This document shows, one piece after another, positions 19,423 through 28,240 of a stretch of DNA of 64,000 nt. Within the stretch, counting starts at the first letter, position 1. The number at the start of each line of letters is the position of its first letter. Under the pieces are notes generated by a model, which saw only the letters and a program-made list of their open reading frames with translations, searched no databases and was not told the DNA's origin. This DNA is from Caldilineae bacterium (GTDB lineage: Bacteria > Chloroflexota > Anaerolineae > JAAEKA01), in the NCBI GenBank assembly GCA_020634555.1, contig JACKBK010000002.1:124001-188000 (forward strand), written 5' to 3'. The translations under genes and the position numbers were made by a program.

Positions 19423-19806
19423 TCACTCTCCGTTGGGATGATTGGGGTGAGCAGATGATTGATCGACGGTTCGGTTGCCTGTAATCGCCCACAACAGGTC
19501 TGTTTCGTTAGGTCCACTGACGTGATGTCGTTGATGGACAGTCATGCGATCGCCCGCCAGCGTGACGTAGATCACACGCAGGTCTTCGGCGTCCGGCCAG
19601 AGCAGCGGCGCCAGATCGGTCTCTTGCAGATCGGCCCGCTCGTGGTCCATCACAATCACATCCGGCGCTCTGTCCAGTCCCAGCGCCTCGACATCCTGCC
19701 AGGTAGTGGCGGCCGCGACCACCTCGGCATCGCCGCCTAGCAGGCGGATGATGCCATCTCGAAATAACGGATGCGATGAGATTATAAGGACGCGTGCTGG
19801 AAACAA
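19423..19806 (-). CDS. Degenerate receiver-domain protein
   Basis: A single-domain protein of 127 residues resembling the N-terminal receiver of NarL/LuxR regulators ('ARVLIISSHPLFRDGIIRLL', 'APDVIVMDHERADL'). The acidic pair that binds magnesium (usually 'VDDH') reads 'ISSH'. The phospho-acceptor-like aspartate of 'VMDHE' remains. The conserved lysine near 'YVTLAGDR' is not evident. No DNA-binding domain follows. It ends 6 bases before ctaC, so it probably opens the oxidase transcript. A phosphorylation-independent protein interaction role is possible. Confidence 0.7.
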   Translation of the reverse strand: MFPARVLIISSHPLFRDGIIRLLGGDAEVVAAATTWQDVEALGLDRAPDVIVMDHERADLQETDLAPLLWPDAEDLRVIYVTLAGDRMTVHQRHHVSGPNETDLLWAITGNRTVDQSSAHPNHPNGE

Positions 19807-19973
19807 GATGCTGGCTCGTCTGGCGATGGAATCACGTCAGGCGCCGGCAGGTGGCGCGACCTATCTATTCTATCAACCGGCGGCCGGTTTGTCATCGGGA
19901 AAGCGAGCGATTTTGAGGATAGCCAAATGGGGGATTGGCCGGTCGCTCGTTTGGGGGATTTGGGCGATACGAA

Positions 19974-20016
19974 AAAAAGAGAGATGGCAACTTTGCGGAA
20001 AAGTTGCCATCTCTGA
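19974..20016 (-). terminator. Intrinsic terminator of the iron-permease gene
   Basis: Reading the minus strand, GAGATGGCAACTTT and its complement form a 14-bp stem around TCCGC, followed by TCTCTTTTTTT. It starts 4 bases after the FTR1 stop. This is a classical rho-independent terminator. Its loop has the same TTTTCCGCAAAG core as the oxidase-locus hairpins. Confidence 0.85.
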
Positions 20017-20019
20017 TCG

Positions 20020-22350
20020 TTACGCCGCGCCGGATGCGCTGGGCGCCGTCCGGTGCCGTTTGCCCTTTTGCTTGCGTTCGGCCAGGAAGTAGCTGCCGAT
20101 GACGAACCCGGCCGCCGCGAACTGTAACGCCAGCCCTTCCCAGGTCGGGTAGATGCCGAACCAGGTGCCCCACCAATACGGGATCGTGATCTGGTGGATC
20201 GGGTGAATTGGCATCCAGCCCACCACCTGCATGGTGTAGACTGTCTTGCCGGTGATCTGGAGCAACACCAGGCCGATCAGCACACCGGTGACGACCAGCA
20301 TGGTCTTATACGGCAGCCGCACCTGGAGCTTGAAGGTCAGCACTCCCAGCAGAACCACCAACAGCAGCCCGACGGCCGTGCCGGCCAGCACCACCGCCGT
20401 CCCGGACTCCAGCACCAGCGCCTGCAAAAACAGCACTACTTCGAAGCCCTCGCGGAAGACGCTGGCAAAGCCCAGCGCCACAAGCCCAAGGATCAGCCCG
20501 GCCTCGCCGCTGATCAGCCGGCGCTTGCGGCTGTGGAACGAGGCGATCCAGCTTGTCCAGTAGATCTTGTGCAGGAACCAGTTCATGATGACCAGCAGCA
20601 CCGCCACCGCGATCAGCGACACAACTGCCTCCAACCGCTCGCCGTAGCGCGCCAGCGACTGCAAGACCTCATGCGCCAGCAGCCAGATCCCGATGGTTGC
20701 CACCAGTGCCAGCGCCGTCCCCGCCCACATCGGCTTGCGATAGCGCTGTTCCTCGCTGCGTCGCATGCTGCTCATCAGCGCGGCCAGGATGATGACGGCC
20801 TCCATGCCCTCGCGGAACACAATGACCCCGGCATTTGTTGCCACCGCCACCGGCGACGACTCGCGACCCACCAGTTCCTCTGCTTCGGCCAGCAAGCCGT
20901 CCAACTGCGCCCGGCTGGCCTGCACCTCGCTCAACGTCGCCTGGTTAGCGATCAGATATGCCAGGCCCTTGTACGTGCCCTGGTTGTTCCAGAAGAGGTT
21001 TTCGATCTCTGGCGCCATCTGGGGCGCCAGCACGATGAGGCGCGCCTCCGGGCCGGTCTCCATGATCGCGTAGGCTTCCAGCCGCGCCGACTCGGCCATT
21101 GCGTAGTCGCCGCCTCTGACCGCCGATTCTACCTGGTCCAGCATCGACGCGATGACATCGAAGTCACCCTGGGCGCTGCCGGCCAGCCATTCGGCCGGCA
21201 TGGAGTCTTGCAGCATGCTTGCCAGGTCTTTGGTCGCGTCCTTGATGTCGCTGGGGTCGGCGGCTACGCTGGGGCTGGCCGCTGCCAGTTGCGCACCGAT
21301 GTGGTCGAAGACGGCGGTGGACTGCGCCACAACGCCGGACGGCAACTGGTCGCGCAGGTCGGCGAAGGCGGCATAGGCAGCTTCATGAAACGTGACTGCT
21401 TCCTGGATCTCGAAATCATGGATAACCTTGCCATCGCTGACACCACGGCCGTACTCTACCGAAATCAGCCCGATGAAGCGCATCAACTGGCCGGCGCGGC
21501 GGGCTTGCTCGGCCGGGCTCAACGGCGCGGCGCGGAAGCCGTCCAGTACGCCGTTCACCGTGTCGAGGGTTGCCGCCATGCCGTCGCTGCCCAGTGCGGC
21601 CGAACCCAGGCCGCTGAAGGCATCGCTGGCAGTTGCCAGCGCATCGGTCCCGCGCTGTTCTGCATACGCCGGCGCCAGAATCTCAAAGTAGCCCGCAGCC
21701 AGCGCGGCCAGCTCCGCCCGCCGGACAGCAAAGCTGTTCTGGTCGGCTTTCACAAGATCGCGCAGCGCCTCGTCGAGGCGCGCCTGGTAAGTTCCGAACA
21801 GGTCGGCGCGCACCGTGAGCACCGCGTCGTCAGCCGCCATTTGGCCGGCCGCGAACTGGTCAACAGCCAGCGTAGCATCGGCGCGGGCGCGCGAGTAGCG
21901 CGTCGCCGTGCGATATTCCCGTAACGGCAGCCAAGTGCGCGCGGTAGCCGTGTCGTTGTTGTGCAGCGCTGCTTCCACCACCTGCTCGCTGCCTGCCAGG
22001 ATCGCTGTCCAGGCCTGCCCGCGCGCGGCGGCAAAGGCAACAGCATCCGCTGTCCGGGCCGATTCGCCCAGGCGCACGAAGGCGGACAGGGCGCGCCCGT
22101 GCGCTTCCGGCGCGGCTGCGCCGATGCCCGGAGCGAGCGTGGCTGTGTAGCTTGCCTCGGCCTCGCTGGCCAACGCCAGCGCCACTGAGGGATCGGTTGC
22201 CAGCTTCAGTTGTGCCTCGACCAGCGCGGTCCGGATTTCTTCGGCAGAATCGAACGGGGTGACGGAAGCAGCGAAGGCTGGGAAGACGTTTGCCAGAAGC
22301 AGGCAGAGTATCAGCCCAATGGCGAGTTGAACGTTGAGTTTATGACGCAT
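20020..22350 (-). CDS. FTR1-family high-affinity iron permease with large extracytoplasmic domain
   Basis: A 776-residue protein: signal peptide (about 1-28), a long helical alanine-rich extracytoplasmic domain (about 30-490), then seven membrane helices. The two iron-handling motifs of FTR1/EfeU are present as 'VIVFREGMEAVIILAAL' and 'ASVFREGFEVVLFLQAL'. It imports ferric iron, probably with the imelysin-like lipoprotein encoded just upstream. A C-terminal basic tail ('ERKQKGKRHR') faces the cytoplasm. The gene starts 9 bases after the lipoprotein stop, so the two form an operon, divergent from a DtxR-family regulator. Confidence 0.92.
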   Translation of the reverse strand: MRHKLNVQLAIGLILCLLLANVFPAFAASVTPFDSAEEIRTALVEAQLKLATDPSVALALASEAEASYTATLAPGIGAAAPEAHGRALSAFVRLGESARTADAVAFAAARGQAWTAILAGSEQVVEAALHNNDTATARTWLPLREYRTATRYSRARADATLAVDQFAAGQMAADDAVLTVRADLFGTYQARLDEALRDLVKADQNSFAVRRAELAALAAGYFEILAPAYAEQRGTDALATASDAFSGLGSAALGSDGMAATLDTVNGVLDGFRAAPLSPAEQARRAGQLMRFIGLISVEYGRGVSDGKVIHDFEIQEAVTFHEAAYAAFADLRDQLPSGVVAQSTAVFDHIGAQLAAASPSVAADPSDIKDATKDLASMLQDSMPAEWLAGSAQGDFDVIASMLDQVESAVRGGDYAMAESARLEAYAIMETGPEARLIVLAPQMAPEIENLFWNNQGTYKGLAYLIANQATLSEVQASRAQLDGLLAEAEELVGRESSPVAVATNAGVIVFREGMEAVIILAALMSSMRRSEEQRYRKPMWAGTALALVATIGIWLLAHEVLQSLARYGERLEAVVSLIAVAVLLVIMNWFLHKIYWTSWIASFHSRKRRLISGEAGLILGLVALGFASVFREGFEVVLFLQALVLESGTAVVLAGTAVGLLLVVLLGVLTFKLQVRLPYKTMLVVTGVLIGLVLLQITGKTVYTMQVVGWMPIHPIHQITIPYWWGTWFGIYPTWEGLALQFAAAGFVIGSYFLAERKQKGKRHRTAPSASGAA

Positions 22351-22359
22351 GATCGGCGA

Positions 22360-23430
22360 TTACCCTTCAATCTCGATGTGCAACTGCGCCGCGACCTGGG
22401 CAATCTGTCCTGCCAGCGCTGTGGCGCGATTCTGGGCCTCGGCTCCCATGATATCGGCTTCCTCGGCGCTGAAGCGCTTGCCGTTCGTTTCCTCCGTATG
22501 AATGTCGGCCACAAACGCCTTCAGACTGGCCAGACCCTGATCGATCTGGGCGGCTTGATCCGAATCGACCCGTACCGCCAGCGGCTTGACGCCGGTGTAA
22601 ACGACCTGCAGACTGCTCAGAATATCAAGGATGTCGGCCAGCCGCGAGATAGCGACAAAGTCGCGCTGGGTCGCGGCCTCGCCGCTGATGAAACGGGAGG
22701 CTCGCCACGAGTTGAAATACTCGTTCATGGTTGGGATCATGACGACCAGCGCAGTAAATGCTTCCGCCTCAGTCGGTTGCCATGCCTGCGCGGCGCCTGC
22801 CAGCTCACCGGAATAGTTGACCAGCGCATCTGCCGCGGCTTTCAGGACGTTGGCGTCAGGCAGTGTCTCGCCGAAATCCACGGCGCCGTTGCCGTTCAGA
22901 TCGGCGTCAGCGGCTTTGTAGTCGGCGAAGGTCCCCCACAGGGCGCTTTCCAGCACGCCGAAGACGTTGCCAGGCCGCTGCAGCACGCGGCCGTCGGGTA
23001 GCGTCAGATCAAAGGGCGCTGCGTTCTCCGGATCCTCTGCGCCCGATGCGCCGGCATCGAGGATAACATCATAGCTGCTCAAATCTGGCACGCCTGCCAC
23101 AATGCCTTCCATCTGCTCGTAGAGCGGGCTGGCGGCCATCCATGCCTCTTTTGCGCCGGCCAACACCTGCGCGATCTCGGCTGGGCTTTGCGAAAGGCGT
23201 TCGTAGTCGAAACTGGCAGCTTCGGCCAGATCGTAGTAATGAGCGCTGGCGGTTTGCAGTTCTGCAGCGCTGGTGTTCAGAGCAGCCGTTTTTTGCAGCA
23301 GATATGTCTTGATGCCGCTCAAGTCAGCGCCGGTGCTCGCAGCCGGAGCGGGAGCAGGAGGCGCGGACGGAGCGCAAGCAGTGAGCAACGCAAGCATCAG
23401 TATGCCAGGCAGCACAATTCGTGTGATCAT
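22360..23430 (-). CDS. Imelysin/EfeO-like iron-uptake lipoprotein
   Basis: A 356-residue lipoprotein (lipobox 'LLTAC', C19) with a proline/alanine linker and an all-helical imelysin-like domain. Recognisable are 'HYYDLAEAASFDYERL', 'AWMAASPLYEQMEGIVAGVP' and 'VFGVLESALWGTF'. EfeO/EfeM-type imelysin proteins bind iron outside the membrane and feed an FTR1-type permease. Pairing with the FTR1 gene supports this. Iron ligands cannot be assigned from sequence alone. Confidence 0.85.
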   Translation of the reverse strand: MITRIVLPGILMLALLTACAPSAPPAPAPAASTGADLSGIKTYLLQKTAALNTSAAELQTASAHYYDLAEAASFDYERLSQSPAEIAQVLAGAKEAWMAASPLYEQMEGIVAGVPDLSSYDVILDAGASGAEDPENAAPFDLTLPDGRVLQRPGNVFGVLESALWGTFADYKAADADLNGNGAVDFGETLPDANVLKAAADALVNYSGELAGAAQAWQPTEAEAFTALVVMIPTMNEYFNSWRASRFISGEAATQRDFVAISRLADILDILSSLQVVYTGVKPLAVRVDSDQAAQIDQGLASLKAFVADIHTEETNGKRFSAEEADIMGAEAQNRATALAGQIAQVAAQLHIEIEG

Positions 23431-23528
23431 CTATTTCACTCCTTCAGTAAAGAAAAGAAGATGTTTTTCGTCGGAATTCGCCTGTGTAGTATAATAGGCT
23501 CCCGCTGAATAATCTAGATACTTGTGAT

Positions 23529-23546
23529 AGAATTAGGACAAATTCT
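23529..23546. promoter_or_regulatory. Candidate operator between iron-uptake operon and DtxR-family gene
   Basis: AGAATT AGGACA AATTCT is a 6-bp perfect inverted repeat in the AT-rich divergent region. It lies 54 bases before the regulator start and about 100 bases before the lipoprotein start. The assignment as a metal-regulator site rests on position and symmetry; it does not match the canonical IdeR box. Confidence 0.35.
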
Positions 23547-23600
23547 GTTGACTGTTGTTATCAACCTGCTTGAAGATTCCCTCAAGATGAGTCAGATTCG

Positions 23601-24302
23601 ATGAACGCCAGCCCAGCCATGCAGCGCTACGCCGCTGAAATATACCGATTGCAGCAGGACCATGACCAGGTGCCTGTCTCGATGCTAAACGAGCACGTCG
23701 GCGCGTCAGCACAGGCCATCTCGCAGATGGTCCGGAGGCTGGCCAAGCGCAACTTTTTGGTCCACGAACCTTATCGCGGCGTTCGTCTGACTGAAAGCGG
23801 CCAGCGGATCGCGATGCCTGCACTGCGGCGACACCGTCTGACCGAGGTGTTTCTCGTGCGGATCATGCGCTACGATTGGGCGTCGGCGCACGAGCTGGCC
23901 GACACGTTCGAGCGCGGTATCAACGACGAGCTTGAAGACCGCATGGATGAGCTGACGGACCATCCAACGCGCTGTCCCCACGGCGAACCGATCCCCTCGA
24001 AAGAGGGCGTTATGCCTCCGCTGAACGACATGCCGCTGATCGATGTGCCCTCTGGATCAGACTGTTCCATCAGCCGGGTGCGGACCCACGACTACGACAA
24101 GCTGCGCTACATCGCCAGCCTGGGGCTGGTTCCCGGCGAGGATTTTCACCTGCTGAGTTGCGCCCCCTTCAAGGGACCGTTGCGGCTGCAGATGAGCCGC
24201 CACGACCATGTGATCGGTTACGAGTTAGCCAAATCGCTCTGGGTGGAAGTCACCAGACGCGGCGAGGGCAACAAGTCGTTCGCGCGTAACAAGATGGCTT
24301 GA
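23601..24302 (+). CDS. DtxR-family metal-dependent transcriptional regulator
   Basis: A 233-residue repressor of the DtxR/MntR/IdeR family. An N-terminal winged helix is visible ('AAEIYRLQQDHDQVPVSMLN', 'QAISQMVRRLAKRNFLVHEP', 'YRGVRLTESGQRIAM'). The metal-binding and dimerisation domain follows ('HRLTEVFLVRIMRYDW', 'ELEDRMDELTDHPTRCPHGE'), then a FeoA/SH3-like C-terminal domain (about 150-225). It is divergent from the FTR1-imelysin operon, which it very probably represses when iron is sufficient. Whether iron or manganese is the effector cannot be told from sequence. Confidence 0.9.
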   Translation: MNASPAMQRYAAEIYRLQQDHDQVPVSMLNEHVGASAQAISQMVRRLAKRNFLVHEPYRGVRLTESGQRIAMPALRRHRLTEVFLVRIMRYDWASAHELADTFERGINDELEDRMDELTDHPTRCPHGEPIPSKEGVMPPLNDMPLIDVPSGSDCSISRVRTHDYDKLRYIASLGLVPGEDFHLLSCAPFKGPLRLQMSRHDHVIGYELAKSLWVEVTRRGEGNKSFARNKMA

Positions 24303-24340
24303 GTTGAGCATCGCCGGCTTCGTGTGCGGTGTGGGGACAA

Positions 24341-24412
24341 GTGAAACGTGATGCGTAAAACGTGATGCGTGAAGGCGATGAAGGCCTTCACGCATCACGT
24401 TTTACGTTTCAT
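24341..24412. repeat. Inverted heptad repeat, GTGAAAC family
   Basis: The left arm GTGAAAC GTGATGC GTAAAAC GTGATGC GTGAAGG is followed 6 bases later by its near-perfect complement, giving an approximately 24-bp uninterrupted stem (24353-24376 with 24383-24406). It lies downstream of the DtxR-family gene and may act as a transcript end. The rest of 24303-24640 shows no gene. Confidence 0.8.
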
Positions 24413-24640
24413 CCCCGCCGGCGAAGCTGCGTTACTAGCTTCATCTGTTATGGTGCAGCGGGGAGATGTACGGAGGGGAGGAACTCTGGCGCGCGGCACG
24501 CCGGCATCGTCTGTTCAAAGGCGTAGGCCAGACGGATGAGGATGCCTTGCGAAGTATTTGTAAACGAAGCCGCGGGTGGTAAAATGGATTCACCGGACGA
24601 AACTCCGCGTAGGGAAAGCTTCATGGGCAGGAAGGCTATC

Positions 24641-26740
24641 ATGCAACTATCGAATCGGCGATGGCGATGGGCAACACGGACGGGATGTATTCTAGCCAGT
24701 CTATACCTGATCCTTGTCTTCGTTGGCAACGCCGACGCGACACACTTACAAACTACTTGGGTGGTTACAAGCACTGACGACAGCGGCCCCGGCACGTTGC
24801 GCCAGGCCATCGCTGACGCCGCGCCGGGGGACATGGTCGTGTTCGATGGCGGTCTGGCGGGCGCAACCATCAGCCTGACCAGCGGACAATTAGAAATCGA
24901 CAAGGACCTGGTGATCGACGCCAACGACGCGCCGGGCATCACGGTTAGCGGCGGCGGTCGCAGCCGGGTGTTTCTGGTGGACGCGGACGTAACTGCCGAG
25001 CTGCGTGCGCTGGTCATCCGGGATGGCAAGACGCCAGACGCGGCAACAGGCGAGAACTCGGAAGGCGGCGGTGGAATATACAGCCGCGGGACGTTACGAC
25101 TGGTTGCATGTTCAGTGCGTGCCAACCGAACCGGCAATGGCGGAAATGGAGGACAGGTCGAACGCCGAACGCCCGAGCTTCCTGCTGGCAATGCAGGTAG
25201 GGGCGGAGGCATCATGAGCGAGGGTGACCTGATACTGGAGTCAACCACAGTGATCTCCAACACAACTGGTCATGGCGGAGATAGTTGCTTCACCTGTTAT
25301 CCGTGGTGGCCAGGGCTTGGCGGTGATAGCGGTGACGGCGGTGGTATCTATTCCAGCGGTGTGCTGACGGTGGTCGGGAGTGTCGTCCGCGATAATGTCG
25401 TAGGAAGAAAAGGAGTCGGCGAAACTGATGGCCGCGCTGGCGACGGTGGAGGAATCTATGGGGTGGGGAAGGTCAGCATAACCGGATCCGAGGTAATCAG
25501 TAATGCAACTGCCAGCGCCAGCCCCGCTGGAGGGCGCGGTGGAGGTGTCTTTGCCGTTGGTGTGACCAATATTGCCGACAGTGATGTTCGCAACAATGTC
25601 ACCGGGACAGGGCTTGAAGGCGGCGATGGCGCGGGCATTTATGCCATAGGATCGCTTCATGTGGCCGATTCTCACATCGAGCTCAACACTGCCGGGCCAG
25701 GAGGACAAGAAAGCAGCGTGGTTCCATATTATGGCGGAGGGAATGGCGGTCCGGGCGGAAACGGCGGTGGCATCTATTTCGGCGGCGACGACCTGATGGT
25801 TCTCCGTACCGTGGTGGCGTCCAACCGCGCCGGGCCGGGTGGGCCAGGGGGCGCCGGGAGTCGCTGGGGTGGCAACGGTGGGTTGGGCGGCAATGGCGGC
25901 GGTATCCTTGCCGTTGCGGGCAACGTCGTCTTGATTGCTAGTTCAGTTAGCCAGAACAGCGCCGGCGCGGGCGGGCCAGCGAACTGCGGATTCATCTCGT
26001 GCGGACGTAGCGGCGATGGCGGTTCGGGTGGCGGTATCATGATCTATTCCGACGTTTCTGTCACTATTGAAGACACCACTGTCAGCGACAATCTTGCCGG
26101 CGATGGTGGGTTATTGTGCGACGACGCGTACCAACCACCCTGTCCTACGGGTGGCGACGGCGGCGGCATCAGCAACCTTGGGGCATTAACCATGCGCAAT
26201 GCAACTGTCAGCGGCAACCGGTCGGGCGGCAGCACTGCCGAGGGTGGTCGGGGTGGCGGTGTTTATAGCATCGGCCAGGCGTGGCTGTGGTACTCAACGA
26301 TAACCGACAACGAGGCGCCTGCCAATGCCGGCGGCGGCTTGTGGACCGAAGAAACAGTCATCCTGGCGGACACACTGGTGGATGCGAACTGGGCGAATCT
26401 TTCTGGCTCAGACTGCGCTGGCTATGTTTTTCTGCTTAACCACAACCTGGTTGGGCGATCCGAAGGCTGTGGACTAGTCGGCGATCCAACAGGCAACATC
26501 TTCGACCAACCGGCGTTGATCGGCCCGCTGGCGCTGAACGCGCCGGGGACGACGGAGACACACGCTCTGCTGCCCAACAGTCCGGCCATCGACGCCGGCA
26601 GTTGTGATGGAGGTGTTGCCACCGACCAGCGCGGCGTGCCGCGGCCGCAGGGCGCAGAGTGCGACATCGGCGCGTATGAATATGATCCCTCGCTTGTGGA
26701 TTGGCAGCCGCTGTATCTTCCCCTGATCGCGAGGCGATAA
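24641..26740 (+). CDS. Secreted glycine-rich beta-helix protein
   Basis: About 699 residues from the ATG at 24641 (AGGAAGG just upstream; an ATG at 24623 is also possible). The signal peptide ends near 'VFVGNADA'. It is a right-handed parallel beta-helix protein of the polymorphic-outer-membrane-repeat type, opening with 'VTSTDDSGPGTLRQAIADA'. Many coils follow, each carrying a glycine-rich turn such as 'GGGNGGPGGNGGGIYFGG', a PGRS-like pattern. The end contains 'NSPAIDAGSC' and 'QRGVPRPQGAECDIGAYEY', typical of this class, and the last residues are 'YLPLIARR'. It is probably cell-surface or extracellular. Ligand or substrate unknown; no catalytic site seen. Confidence 0.88.
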   Translation: MQLSNRRWRWATRTGCILASLYLILVFVGNADATHLQTTWVVTSTDDSGPGTLRQAIADAAPGDMVVFDGGLAGATISLTSGQLEIDKDLVIDANDAPGITVSGGGRSRVFLVDADVTAELRALVIRDGKTPDAATGENSEGGGGIYSRGTLRLVACSVRANRTGNGGNGGQVERRTPELPAGNAGRGGGIMSEGDLILESTTVISNTTGHGGDSCFTCYPWWPGLGGDSGDGGGIYSSGVLTVVGSVVRDNVVGRKGVGETDGRAGDGGGIYGVGKVSITGSEVISNATASASPAGGRGGGVFAVGVTNIADSDVRNNVTGTGLEGGDGAGIYAIGSLHVADSHIELNTAGPGGQESSVVPYYGGGNGGPGGNGGGIYFGGDDLMVLRTVVASNRAGPGGPGGAGSRWGGNGGLGGNGGGILAVAGNVVLIASSVSQNSAGAGGPANCGFISCGRSGDGGSGGGIMIYSDVSVTIEDTTVSDNLAGDGGLLCDDAYQPPCPTGGDGGGISNLGALTMRNATVSGNRSGGSTAEGGRGGGVYSIGQAWLWYSTITDNEAPANAGGGLWTEETVILADTLVDANWANLSGSDCAGYVFLLNHNLVGRSEGCGLVGDPTGNIFDQPALIGPLALNAPGTTETHALLPNSPAIDAGSCDGGVATDQRGVPRPQGAECDIGAYEYDPSLVDWQPLYLPLIARR

Positions 26741-26836
26741 CGGCGCGCGGTACTCTGTTCGACGTGCCGGATGCCTCGATAGCTCGGTGCCGTGAGCGTG
26801 AATCGTCATCTTCCCAAAGTTTGGGTCACTAAAGTT

Positions 26837-26883
26837 TGAAGCGCAAGAATCCGGTATCGTGGCGCTGCCTGCTGTGCTATACT
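26837..26883 (+). promoter_or_regulatory. ada promoter with Ada-box-like site
   Basis: TGAAGCGCAA (26837-26846) differs by one base from the E. coli Ada box AAAGCGCAA. An extended -10, TGCTATACT (TATACT at 26878-26883), lies 31 bases downstream. The gene starts 39 bases later. This arrangement fits autoactivation by methylated Ada. Confidence 0.5.
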
Positions 26884-26921
26884 TTCGTCAGGATCGAAAA
26901 CGACGACGAAAGGAAACAACG

Positions 26922-27980
26922 ATGAACGAGCAAGAAAAATGGCAGGCGGTGTTGGCGCGTGATAACGGATTCGATGGGATGTTTGTCTACGCGGTCGGTT
27001 CGACCGGCATCTATTGCCGGCCGTCATGCCCATCGCGCCGGCCGCGGCGTGAGATGGTGCGGTTCTTCGACCGGCCGACGCAGGCTGAGGACGCAGGCTT
27101 CCGGGCATGTCTGCGCTGCCATCCTGACCAGACGGAGCGGCCAGAGCCAAATTTGGCATTGATGCAGGCAGTCTGCCGCTACATCGATGAGAACCCTGAA
27201 CATCCGCCGACGCTGGATGACCTGGCCCAGCGCTTCCACCTCAGCCCGTACCACTTGCAGCGGACGTTCAAGCGCATCATCGGCGTCACGCCCAAGCAAT
27301 ACGCAGCAGCACAGCGGTCACAACGGCTGCGAACGGCGCTCAAATCAGGCAACACCACCACCGAGGCCATCTACGACGCCGGCTATGGATCCAGCAGCAG
27401 CGCCTACGCCGAGGCCGGTACGCACCTGGGCATGACACCGGACCGGTTCCGCAGCGGCGGCGCAGACGAGGCCATCAACTACACCATCACGCCGTCTCCG
27501 CTGGGCATGCTGCTGGTGGCAGCCACCGAGACAGGGATCTGCGCCGTGCGACTGGGCGACAGCGAAGCGGACCTGGAGGCGACTCTGGTAGAGGAGTTTC
27601 CCGCGGCGACGCGGGTGCGCGGCGGCCGCCGGCTGCAGCAGTGGATCGCACCGATTGCTGACTATCTCGGCGGTGCCCGGCCACACCTCGACCTGCCGCT
27701 GGACATCCAGGCAACTGCTTTTCAGCGCCAGGTCTGGACAGCGCTGCAGGCTATTCCGTACGGCAGCACGCGCTCCTACAGCGAAGTCGCCACGGCCATT
27801 GGCCGGCCGACGGCTGCCCGCGCCGTGGCCAACGCGTGCGCCAGCAACCCCGCCGCGCTGGTGATCCCCTGCCACCGCGTCGTGCGCGAGGATGGCGGAC
27901 TGGGTGGCTACCGCTGGGGAATCCAGCGCAAGGAGATGCTACTGGCGCAGGAAGCGGCGGACGTAAAGCGCGAGAGGTGA
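26922..27980 (+). CDS. ada: Ada: methylphosphotriester/O6-methylguanine methyltransferase and regulator
   Basis: Bifunctional alkylation-response protein of 352 residues. The N-terminal zinc/methyl-acceptor domain has 'GIYCRPSCPSRRP' and 'FRACLRCHPD' (four cysteines). An AraC-type DNA-binding domain follows ('LAQRFHLSPYHLQRTFKRII', 'AIYDAGYGSSSSAYAE'). The C-terminal methyltransferase has the active-site 'IPCHRVV'. The start at 26922 is preferred over 26859 because GAAAGGAAA precedes it and the protein then begins as in the family. It directly repairs O6-methylguanine and methylphosphotriesters. Methylation of an N-terminal cysteine normally turns the protein into an activator of its own gene. 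Confidence 0.96.
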   Translation: MNEQEKWQAVLARDNGFDGMFVYAVGSTGIYCRPSCPSRRPRREMVRFFDRPTQAEDAGFRACLRCHPDQTERPEPNLALMQAVCRYIDENPEHPPTLDDLAQRFHLSPYHLQRTFKRIIGVTPKQYAAAQRSQRLRTALKSGNTTTEAIYDAGYGSSSSAYAEAGTHLGMTPDRFRSGGADEAINYTITPSPLGMLLVAATETGICAVRLGDSEADLEATLVEEFPAATRVRGGRRLQQWIAPIADYLGGARPHLDLPLDIQATAFQRQVWTALQAIPYGSTRSYSEVATAIGRPTAARAVANACASNPAALVIPCHRVVREDGGLGGYRWGIQRKEMLLAQEAADVKRER

Positions 27981-28098
27981 GAGGTGAGGTAATGTATGGA
28001 AGCCGGTTGGCCGGTCAGACATTGCGCAAAGACGCCCCACACCGGCCCTTCCTGCACAGCAGAGGCGGCGGCGCAGTCGCCGCTTGTCCGCGCATTTT

Positions 28099-28127
28099 TT
28101 GCCTGACTTCAGAAATGTCGGTATACT
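28099..28127 (+). promoter_or_regulatory. Candidate promoter of the solute-binding fusion gene
   Basis: TTGCCT (28099-28104), 17 bases of spacer and TATACT (28122-28127) lie about 114 bases before the start codon. The remaining sequence from 27981 to 28240 shows no gene. Confidence 0.5.
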
Positions 28128-28240
28128 CGTGCCTGCGTTCCAAACTTCCACCTCCCCCATCCGCCGGCCAACGTCCTGGCGCGCACCATGGGGATCACCG
28201 ATCAAGACACTGAAATGACGCATACGACAAAGGAGCATCC

